Of a DNA stretch of 11,967 nt, positions 1 to 6,272 are shown piece by piece. How positions within the stretch are numbered: position 1 is the stretch's first letter; the number at the start of each line of letters is the position of its first letter. Origin of the DNA: Thermoleophilaceae bacterium (GTDB lineage Bacteria; Actinomycetota; Thermoleophilia; Solirubrobacterales; Thermoleophilaceae); NCBI GenBank assembly GCA_013696905.1, contig JACCXP010000080.1, positions 1-11,967 on the forward strand. Reading direction: 5' to 3'. Under the pieces are notes generated by a model. That model saw only the letters and a program-made list of their open reading frames with translations, did not search any database and was not told where the DNA came from. The position numbers and the translations under genes were made by a program.

Positions 1-68
1 GTCTCATCGACAACGAGAGGACGGCACTGGAGCGCGAGGCCGGGGTCCAGCCAAAGGGCCCGTGTCTC

Positions 69-368
69 CTAGCTGCCCTTCTCGTCCTCTCCGAGCTGGT
101 CGGCGAGTGGTCGCAGCAGCGCCCAGGCCAAAAAGCTTGCGCCCATGAGGAGCATGCCGAGCCCGGCGTACAGGTTGATGTGGATTCCAGCGGACTTCGC
201 GATGTCCGCGTCGGAGTCGCCGAACCCGAGGATGACGAGGATCGTGCCGTAGATCAGGAACAGGCCGCCGATGATGCGCCGAAGATCGAACAGATTGGCG
301 GCTTGCATGGCTCGCCCGCTGTCGGTCGTGCCGGCGGGGTCCTCGGTGGTGCGTGCGTCGTCGGCCAT
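69..368 (-). CDS. Small two-helix membrane protein, probable partner of the adjacent sodium symporter
   Basis: This 99-residue protein has a polar N-terminus (about residues 1-25), a first hydrophobic helix at about 32-49, a short acidic loop, a second helix at about 64-84 and a charged C-tail ending EDEKGS. No signal peptide or catalytic motif is visible. The ATG at 368 lies 12 nt after the symporter stop. An AGGAG Shine-Dalgarno sequence overlaps that stop codon, about 9 nt before the ATG, so translation is probably coupled to the symporter. From memory, similar short proteins (NLFDLRRIIGG start, INL-GLGML second helix) occur next to such symporters in other actinobacteria; I could not verify this. 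The inferred role is a small subunit or stability factor for the transporter. The gene is certain; the function is unknown. Confidence 0.85.
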   Translation of the reverse strand: MADDARTTEDPAGTTDSGRAMQAANLFDLRRIIGGLFLIYGTILVILGFGDSDADIAKSAGIHINLYAGLGMLLMGASFLAWALLRPLADQLGEDEKGS

Positions 369-380
369 GGTGAGCAGCTC

Positions 381-2029
381 CTAGAAGAAGATGTAGGTCA
401 GGACGGCGCTCGCGGCCAAAGCGAGGCCACCGAGCAGGTAGATGGACTCCCACCACCGCGCCTTGGCGACCGCCTGTGTGGGCGCGATCGCCATGCCCCA
501 CACCAGCCCGCGCAGCTCCTCGACGGGCTTGGGCCTCGTGAAGACGGTCACGATGACGGTGACGACGGCGTCGACCGCGAAGGCGCTGCCGGCCGCCCAG
601 AACGACTCGTCGAGATCTGAGCCGAAGTTGAACGTCCCGGTGAACTTGTAGCCCACGTAGAGCACCAGGGCGGTGACGGTCCCTGCGACCAGGCCCCAGA
701 ACCCGGCAGCGGGTGTCATGCGCTTCCAGAACATCCCGATGATGAACGTCGCGAACAGCGGCGCGTTGAAGAACGTGAACAGCAGCTGGATGTAGTTCTG
801 GATGTTCGTGTAGCTCGCCGCGATCAGCGACGTGAAGATCGCGATCACGATCCCGCCGATCGTCGCGATGCGCCCGAAGCGCAGGTAGTAGGCGTCGTCG
901 CGGCCCTTGCGCACGTAGGGCTCCCACAGGTCGTAGGTGACGACGGTGTTGAACGCCGAAACGTTGGCGGCGACGCCCGCCATGAAGGCGGCGATCAGCC
1001 CGGTGATCGCGAGCCCGAGCAGTCCGTTCGGGAGGTAGGCGTTCATCAGCAGCGGGATCGCATTGTTGTACTGCAGCACGCCCTCGCCGCCGAGCCCCTC
1101 GATCGTGACGAGCGCGACCAGCCCGGGGATCACCGTGATCACGGGGACGAGCAGCTTCGGGTAGGCGCCGATCAGCGGCGTGCGACGCCCGGCCGACAGG
1201 TTCTTTGCCGACAGCGCGCGCTGGACCTCGGCGAAGTTGGTGGTCCAGTAGCCGAACGAGAGCACGAAGCCGAGGCCGAAAACGATCGGGATCCAGGAGG
1301 CGCCGATCGGGTTGGTCACGTTCGACGGCGAGGTGCCCTGCCACGCGTGCAGGCCCGCCTCGCCGAGGTCGGTCTGGCGCACGCCCTCCGCCAGGCCACT
1401 GAAGCCGCCGACGTCGATCAGGCCGATCACGACGATCGGGATCAGCGCCGCCAGGATGATGAAGAACTGGAGCACCTCGTTGTAGATCGCCGACGAGAGA
1501 CCGCCGAGCGTGATGTAGGCGAGCACGATCGCCGCCGAGACGACGACGCCGACGATGATCGGGATCCCCAGCAGCAGCTGCAGCACGAGCGCGAGCGCGT
1601 ACAGGTTGACGCCCGCGATCAGCACCGTCCCGACCGCGAACGACGCGGCGTTGAACACGTGCGTCGGGTTGTTGAAGCGAAGGCGCAGGTACTCGGGCAC
1701 GCTGCGGACCTTGGAGCCGTAGTAGAACGGCATCATCACGATCCCGAGGAAGACCATCGCCGGGATCGCCCCGACCCAGAAGAAGTGCACGGTCGCGACG
1801 CCGTACTGGGCGCCGTTCGCCGACTGCCCGAGGATCTCGAGCGCGCCGAGGTTTGCCGATATGAAGGCGAGCCCGGTTATCCACGCCGGTAGCGAGCGGC
1901 CCGACAGGAAGTAGTCGAGGCTCGTCTTGATGTAGCGCTGGCGGCGAAGCCGATGCCGAGCACCGCGACGAAGTAGACCGCGATGATCGCGTAGTCGATG
2001 AAGTTGGTGTCGAGGCGTAGGTCCTCCAA
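381..2029 (-). pseudogene. Sodium:solute symporter (SSS family, SGLT-like), frameshifted near the N-terminus
   Basis: This would be a sodium-coupled symporter of about 549 residues with roughly 13-14 membrane helices, probably importing a sugar or glycoside. Family marks include the first helix (FIDYAIIAVYFVAVLGIGFA), DYFLSGRSLPAW, GALEILGQSANGAQYG, PEYLRLRF, TLGGLSSAIYNEVLQF and FAEVQRALSAKNL. The first 28 or so codons, from a TTG at 2029, are in one frame. From about 1937-1945 onward the protein continues in another frame to the TAG at 381-383. The total length is one base short of a multiple of three, as expected for a single deleted base where the family reads AA-R-RYIKTSLDYF. An in-frame TAG at 2045-2047 limits the start, making TTG 2029 the best choice. 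A downstream GTG at 1790 would give a 469-residue fragment lacking the first helices. It lies 34 bp after the hydrolase. It could be a true pseudogene or an assembly error. Confidence 0.88.
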
Positions 2030-2063
2030 AACGCGCGCACTCTTCTACACGGCGCGCGGGCCG

Positions 2064-3266
2064 TCAACCCCGCGCGCGGAGCTCTGAGAGGTCGCCGGAG
2101 CGGGCCACGCGACCGAAGGCCTCGGCGCTCGGGCGCACCACCCGGCGCAGGCCGTCCCCGCGGTCGATCGCGACGATCCCGAACTGCGGCCGGTAGCCCT
2201 CGGCCCACTCGAAGTTGTCGAACGAGGACCAGTAGAGATAGCCGCGCACGTCGACTCCCTCCGCGATCGCCGCAGCGACCGCGCCGAGGTGCGACTCGAG
2301 GTAGTCGACGCGCTGCTCGTCCTCGGCCGTCGCGATCCCGTTCTCGGTCACGTACAGCGGCAGCCCGGCGCGGGCGGCGGTGTGGAGCGCCTGGCGCAGG
2401 CCTTCGGGATGGAGCTCCCAGCCCATCTGCGTGAGCGGGCTGCCCTCGGGAGCCCGGGCGAACCGGTTCGGGAGCGCCGGGTCGACGCGCATGCGCGTGT
2501 AGTACTGGACGCCGACGAAGTCGCCCGGCGGGCCGTCGAGGTAGACCTCGACCATCTCCTCGCGCAGCTCCTCGTAGAGCGCGACGCAGGCTTCGTCGTC
2601 CGCTCGCGCCGGCTCGAGTGCCGGGAGCTGCAGGCAGATCCCCGCCCGCGGCGAGCCCGCTCCTGCGGCGAGCGCGCGCACGGCCGCCGCGTGCGCCTCG
2701 ATCAGCGTGCGCGTGACCCGCCGCCAGACCACGGCGTTCGCGAGGCCCGGCGGGTGGTAGCCCTGAAGGTAGCCTAAGAGCGACACGATCTGGGGCTCGT
2801 TGATCGTGCACGCGAACGGGATCAGGTCGCCGAGCGCCGCGGCCACGCGCTCGCAGTAGCGCTCGAAGCGCTCGACCGCGTCGGCGGCGCTCCAGCCGCC
2901 GCGCTCGTCGAACCAGCGCGGGATCGTGAAGTGGTGAAGGGTCACGAAGGCCGTCAGCCCGTGCTCGGCCAGGCTCTCGAGCACGCGGCGGTAGTGGTCG
3001 AGCGCCGCCTGGCTCCACTCGCCGGGCTCGGGCTCGATGCGCGACCACTCGAGCGACAGCCGGTGCGCGTTCTGCCCGAGCGAGGCCAAGAGCTCGAAGT
3101 CCTCGGCGTAGCGGTGGTAGTGGTCGATCGCATCGCCCGAGGGCTCCGCGCCGGTCGTCTGCGGCGTGTGCTCCCACGCCCACCAGTCGTTGTTGACGTT
3201 GCCGCCCTCGACCTGATGGGCGGCGGTCGAGGAGCCCCACAGGAAGCCGTCGGGGAAGCGGGTCAT
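2064..3266 (-). CDS. Glycoside hydrolase family 1 (beta-glucosidase/beta-galactosidase type)
   Basis: This 400-residue cytoplasmic retaining glycosidase has no signal peptide. The GH1 N-terminal signature FLWGSSTAAHQVEG is at about residues 8-21, HRLSLEWSRIEP at 68-79, and THH-type substrate residues at 109-112. The acid/base glutamate is E157 in CTINEP, and the nucleophile is E308 in YVTENG. The sugar-binding strand SSFDNFEWAEGY is at 347-358, with E353 and W354. All key residues are present, so the enzyme should be active. At 400 residues it is somewhat shorter than the usual 440-470, with compact loops after the nucleophile. The ATG at 3266 is placed 8 nt after a candidate -10 box with no Shine-Dalgarno, fitting leaderless translation. 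It is first in an operon with the symporter, suggesting hydrolysis of an imported beta-glycoside. The sugar specificity cannot be read from the sequence. Confidence 0.95.
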   Translation of the reverse strand: MTRFPDGFLWGSSTAAHQVEGGNVNNDWWAWEHTPQTTGAEPSGDAIDHYHRYAEDFELLASLGQNAHRLSLEWSRIEPEPGEWSQAALDHYRRVLESLAEHGLTAFVTLHHFTIPRWFDERGGWSAADAVERFERYCERVAAALGDLIPFACTINEPQIVSLLGYLQGYHPPGLANAVVWRRVTRTLIEAHAAAVRALAAGAGSPRAGICLQLPALEPARADDEACVALYEELREEMVEVYLDGPPGDFVGVQYYTRMRVDPALPNRFARAPEGSPLTQMGWELHPEGLRQALHTAARAGLPLYVTENGIATAEDEQRVDYLESHLGAVAAAIAEGVDVRGYLYWSSFDNFEWAEGYRPQFGIVAIDRGDGLRRVVRPSAEAFGRVARSGDLSELRARG

Positions 3267-3274
3267 CGAGGCGA

Positions 3275-3303
3275 CCGTAACCGGGGGGTTCGCGCGTTGT
3301 CCA
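3275..3303 (-). promoter_or_regulatory. Candidate leaderless promoter of the hydrolase-symporter operon
   Basis: On the minus strand TGGACA (3303-3298) and TTACGG (3280-3275) are separated by 17 nt. The -10 box ends 8 nt before the ATG at 3266. Transcription would start at or next to the start codon, and no ribosome-binding site lies between. The -10 match is modest (TTACGG against TATAAT). Confidence 0.4.
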
Positions 3304-3324
3304 GGCGGGGCCGATCGCTAGCCT
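3297..3324 (+). promoter_or_regulatory. Candidate leaderless promoter of the M16 peptidase gene
   Basis: TTGTCC (3297-3302) and TAGCCT (3319-3324) are separated by 16 nt. The -10 box ends 7 nt before the GTG at 3332, and no Shine-Dalgarno sequence intervenes, so the mRNA is probably leaderless. The -35 box is the complement of the -35 box of the divergent operon, displaced by one base. Confidence 0.45.
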
Positions 3325-3331
3325 CGGCGCC

Positions 3332-4579
3332 GTGATCCGCATCGAGCAGTCCACCCTCGACAACGGCCTCCCGCTCGTGCGCCTCGCGATGGACGGCACG
3401 CGCGCGGTCACGGCGCTCGTGGCGTTCGACGCCGGCGCGCGCACCGAGCGCGCGGAGGAGAACGGGATGGCTCACTTCCTCGAGCACCTCGTCTTCAAGG
3501 GCGGCGAGCGCTACCCCAACTACCGCGACGTCAACAACACCGCCGAGCGCCTCGGCGCACAGTTGAACGCCTACACCTCACACGACGTCGTCGCGTTCCA
3601 CATCACCTGTCGCGCCGAGGCGGCGATGGATGCGATCGACCTGTTGAGCGACTTCGTCGCGCGGGCGCGCCTCGACGGCGACGAGCTCGACCGCGAGCGC
3701 GGCGTCGTGATCCAGGAGATCGCGCGCTACAACGACCAGCCCGCGAGCGTCGCGGGCCACCTGATCGACCGGGCGGTGTTCGGCGAGCACCCGCTCGGGC
3801 GGCCGATCCTCGGGCCCGAGGACCACCTGCGCAGCTTCGAGCGCGAGGCGATCGTCGCCTTTCGAGCGCGTCGCTGGGCGCCACAGAAGGGCGGCGCGTT
3901 CGTCGCCGGCGACCTCTCGGCGCTCGACGAGAGCCGCCTCGACGAGCTCTTCGGGCGCTTCTCCGCCGGCGCCGATCCCGAGCCCTACGACCCCGCCCCG
4001 GACGCCGAGCGACGTGTGCTCGTCGAGCGCCGCGAGACGAACCAGTCCCACCTGCGGCTCCACTGGCGCCCTCAGGTCGAGCCCACAGACCTCGCCCAGC
4101 GAGCGGCGCTCGCGGTCTACTCGACGCTGCTCGGCGGCTCCATGGGCTCGCGCCTGTTCGACGAGATAAGGGAGCAGCGGGGGCTCTGCTACGCGATCAG
4201 CGCCTCGCCGGTCGCCCACGCCGACGTTGCCGGCCTGCACGTGTACGCCGGGCTCGACTCGACGAAGTGTGCCGAGGCCTACGCGCGCATCCGCGAGATC
4301 GTCGCCGAGCTGCGCGCCGATGGCCCGACCCCCGAGGAGGTCGAGCGGGCGCGTGCCTACGCGGCCGGCTCGACCGTGCTCGCGCTCGAGGGCACGGGCG
4401 CCGTCGCGCGGCGGGCGGCCGGGCAGAAGGTGACCTTCGGCGAGGTGCTCTCGCCCGAGGCGACGATCGCGGCGCTCGACGCCGTGACCTACGACGAGGT
4501 GCGCGCGGTGGCCGCCGGCGTCGAGGGCGAGCCCGTCGTGGCGTGCGTCGGGCCCCACGCACCGGACGACTTCGAGTAG
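3332..4579 (+). CDS. M16 family zinc metallopeptidase (processing-peptidase-like, M16B type)
   Basis: This 415-residue protein begins with the usual STLDNGL strand. The inverted zinc motif HFLEH is at residues 48-52: H48 and H52 bind zinc and E51 is the catalytic base. The third ligand is E129 in GVVIQEI. The C-terminal half has the second M16 fold with the conserved Arg/Tyr region GSRLFDEIREQRGLCY (about 272-287) that helps bind substrate. The length suits a single-chain M16B subunit acting as a homodimer in the cytoplasm. No signal peptide is seen. The GTG at 3332 is chosen because it directly follows a promoter -10 box and matches the family N-terminus. The physiological substrate is unknown. 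In some bacteria such enzymes lie next to pnp or ribosomal genes, but not here. Confidence 0.95.
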   Translation: MIRIEQSTLDNGLPLVRLAMDGTRAVTALVAFDAGARTERAEENGMAHFLEHLVFKGGERYPNYRDVNNTAERLGAQLNAYTSHDVVAFHITCRAEAAMDAIDLLSDFVARARLDGDELDRERGVVIQEIARYNDQPASVAGHLIDRAVFGEHPLGRPILGPEDHLRSFEREAIVAFRARRWAPQKGGAFVAGDLSALDESRLDELFGRFSAGADPEPYDPAPDAERRVLVERRETNQSHLRLHWRPQVEPTDLAQRAALAVYSTLLGGSMGSRLFDEIREQRGLCYAISASPVAHADVAGLHVYAGLDSTKCAEAYARIREIVAELRADGPTPEEVERARAYAAGSTVLALEGTGAVARRAAGQKVTFGEVLSPEATIAALDAVTYDEVRAVAAGVEGEPVVACVGPHAPDDFE

Positions 4580-5655
4580 CGCGCCGCGAGCTCGTCGTAG
4601 AGGCGGGCCACTCGCCCGATGTTCGCCTCCACCGTCAGGCCGCCGCGCGCGGCGGCGACGCGCCGGCGAAGCGCCGGGAGGTCGAGCTGCTCGAGGAGGG
4701 CGCGCATGCCAGCCACCCCGTCGAGTGAGATCCCCACCCCATGCTCGCGCACGAAGCGCGCGAGCGCGCGGTGGCCAAGCGTGATAACGGGCAGCCCGCA
4801 GCCGACGTACTCGTAGGCCTTGTTGGGAAGCGCCGTGTCGAGGTGGGGGCCGTTGAGCGTCTCGTTGAAGCCCGCCCAGCCGAAGTCGTAGCCGGGCAGC
4901 TCCTGGAGCAGGCGCGCAGGCTCGAGCGTCTCGCACAGGCGCATCTCCACCAGCTCGCCTGCGAGCTGGCGGTACTCGGGCACCGCCCGAGCCGGGAAGA
5001 CGTCGAGCGAGACGCCCTCGAGGCAGAGCTCGCGGAACAGGTCGCGCAGGTCGTAGTGGCCGCCGTTCGCGGACAGGGTGCCCTGGTAGACGAGCCGCGG
5101 GGGGCCGACACGCTCGCGCTCGGGCGGGGGCAGGTCGCGCGGGAGATCGCGCACGGTCGCGTAGTTCGCATAGGCGAGGACGAGCGCCGGCGGCCGGTAG
5201 CGCGCGGCGATCTCCTGGAGCAGCTCCTCCGACACGGCGATCAGCGCGGCGGCGCCCTCGATCGCCCGGCGCTCGAGCGCAAGCGGGTCGGCGGGCTCCG
5301 GAAAGCCGTCCTCGTAGGGGGTCCGGCGCAGGCTCTGCATGTCGTGGACGTCGTGGATCACCGGCAGGCGGTCGCCCACGTGCTCGAGCGCCAGCACGGT
5401 CAGTCGATCAGGCAGGTTGTGCGAGTGGACGATGTCGGGCGCGAAAGAGTCGATCGCCTCGCCGAGCGCCGAGCGCGGATCCGGTCCGAGCCGCCACCAG
5501 GCGTCGAAGAGCTCGTCGCCCGAGCCGTACCACTCGCTCAGCGTCCGGCCCTGGCAGGCGAACCCGAGGGTCAAGTCGGGGCGCGTCGCGCGCAGGCCGA
5601 CCGCGTACTTGAGCGCGCGGATGCACGGCTGCTGCTGCACGAACAGCACCCTCAA
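4489..5655 (-). CDS. GT-B fold glycosyltransferase (GT4-like)
   Basis: This predicted 388-residue cytoplasmic glycosyltransferase has an N-terminal Rossmann strand MRVLFVQQQP. It is followed by DIVHSHNLPDR (about 74-84), an HDVHDM segment at 101-106, IAVSEELL (139-146), a linker region LVYQGTLS (188-195) and the nucleotide-sugar-binding region FNETLNGPH...NKAYEYVGCGLPVI (263-291). It probably adds a sugar to a surface glycan or lipid carrier; donor and acceptor are unknown. The start is a TTG at 5655 that overlaps the acetyltransferase stop (TTGA), with an in-frame GTG at 5649 as alternative. The last 30 or so codons run antisense into the 3' end of the M16 gene. The residues after about 360 are low-complexity Ser/Thr/Ala/Pro and look like read-through beyond the true domain. 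Confidence 0.9.
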   Translation of the reverse strand: MRVLFVQQQPCIRALKYAVGLRATRPDLTLGFACQGRTLSEWYGSGDELFDAWWRLGPDPRSALGEAIDSFAPDIVHSHNLPDRLTVLALEHVGDRLPVIHDVHDMQSLRRTPYEDGFPEPADPLALERRAIEGAAALIAVSEELLQEIAARYRPPALVLAYANYATVRDLPRDLPPPERERVGPPRLVYQGTLSANGGHYDLRDLFRELCLEGVSLDVFPARAVPEYRQLAGELVEMRLCETLEPARLLQELPGYDFGWAGFNETLNGPHLDTALPNKAYEYVGCGLPVITLGHRALARFVREHGVGISLDGVAGMRALLEQLDLPALRRRVAAARGGLTVEANIGRVARLYDELAARYSKSSGAWGPTHATTGSPSTPAATARTSS

Positions 5656-6110
5656 CGCCGGCTCCGGATCACCTTCGCGGGGTTGCCGACCGCGATCGAG
5701 TAGGGCTCGATGTCCCGCGGCACGACGCTGCCTGCGCCGACCACGCAGCCGTCCCCGATCTGGACCCCGGGGAGGATCTTCACGCCCATGGCGATCCAGC
5801 AGTTGCGCCCGATCGCGACGGGCCGCGTCTCGAGCCAGCCCTGCTCGGTGACCGATCGCTCGGGATCGTCCATCGCGTGATTCGCGGTGTGGATCATCGA
5901 ATACGGGCCGAAGCTCGTGCCCTCGCCGATCGTGAGCCCGCCGAAGCCGTTGACCCAGCAGCCGTAGTTGAAGCCGACCCGGTCCCCGAGCTCGATGCGG
6001 TCGCCGTTCAGCCACACGATCGCGTCGAGGTAGAAGCAGTCCGCGCCGACTCGGCGCGCGTCGTGGGGGCGAAACGGGATCACCCGCTTCGACTCATGGG
6101 TGATCATCAT
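5652..6110 (-). CDS. Left-handed beta-helix (hexapeptide repeat) acetyltransferase
   Basis: This 152-residue acyltransferase resembles the WcaF, maltose O-acetyltransferase and xenobiotic acetyltransferase group. Hexapeptide turns are visible as IELGDRVGFNYG (about 39-50), LTIGEGTSFGPY (59-70), VAIGRNCWIAMG (98-109) and VQIGDGCVVGAGSVV (116-130), closing with IAVGNPAKVI. Candidate catalytic histidines are H74 and H78 in IHTANHAMDD. It should form a trimer and use acetyl-CoA to O-acetylate a sugar. The start at 6110 is chosen because a strong purine-rich Shine-Dalgarno sequence lies 5 nt upstream; a further upstream ATG would extend it by 27 residues that do not look like the family. It is first in an operon with the glycosyltransferase, pointing to synthesis of an acetylated surface polysaccharide or glycolipid. 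Confidence 0.92.
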   Translation of the reverse strand: MMITHESKRVIPFRPHDARRVGADCFYLDAIVWLNGDRIELGDRVGFNYGCWVNGFGGLTIGEGTSFGPYSMIHTANHAMDDPERSVTEQGWLETRPVAIGRNCWIAMGVKILPGVQIGDGCVVGAGSVVPRDIEPYSIAVGNPAKVIRSRR

Positions 6111-6115
6111 GCGCG

Positions 6116-6129
6116 CCCTCCTCCTCTCC
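6116..6129 (-). promoter_or_regulatory. Strong Shine-Dalgarno deciding the acetyltransferase start
   Basis: GGAGAGGAGGAGGG on the minus strand ends 5 nt before the ATG at 6110. It is one of the few strong ribosome-binding sites in the window and argues against the upstream in-frame ATG at 6191. Confidence 0.75.
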
Positions 6130-6181
6130 GTCGGTTCGCCCGGCCACGGGCGGAAATGCCTGCAAAGGTGCGGCGAGCGCA

Positions 6182-6211
6182 CTCTAACCACGACCTCCCG
6201 CGGGCGCTCAA
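6182..6211 (-). promoter_or_regulatory. Candidate promoter of the acetyltransferase-glycosyltransferase operon
   Basis: On the minus strand TTGAGC (6211-6206) and TTAGAG (6187-6182) are 18 nt apart. This would give a 5' leader of about 65 nt, compatible with the strong Shine-Dalgarno sequence. It lies in the 162-bp divergent gap before the GGDEF/EAL gene. No equally good plus-strand promoter was found in that gap. Confidence 0.35.
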
Positions 6212-6272
6212 GTCGCCCCGCTGCCGTGCCGATCTAGACCATGCCCGCCCGGCTTGCCCGGCCGCCGTCGAG

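Noticed and set aside
1..68. Plus-strand frame entering from the left edge (LIDNERTALEREA)
   Set aside because: It looks faintly coding but continues without a stop through the antisense of the small membrane protein and the symporter end. There is no start, terminator or family match.
4..3444. Very long minus-strand open frame (1146 codons) across the symporter and hydrolase
   Set aside because: Its sequence is Arg/Ala/Pro-rich with no family motifs. It is an alternative-frame shadow caused by high GC, though it briefly shares a frame with part of the symporter N-terminal region.
5656..6015. N-terminal extension of the glycosyltransferase upstream of 5655
   Set aside because: It is an out-of-frame reading of the acetyltransferase gene. 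The Rossmann start MRVLFVQ begins at the TTGA overlap.
5877..6272. N-terminal extension of the cyclic-di-GMP protein upstream of 6273
   Set aside because: It lies antisense to the acetyltransferase gene and its promoter region and has no membrane or domain character. The ATG at 6273 precedes the natural N-terminus.
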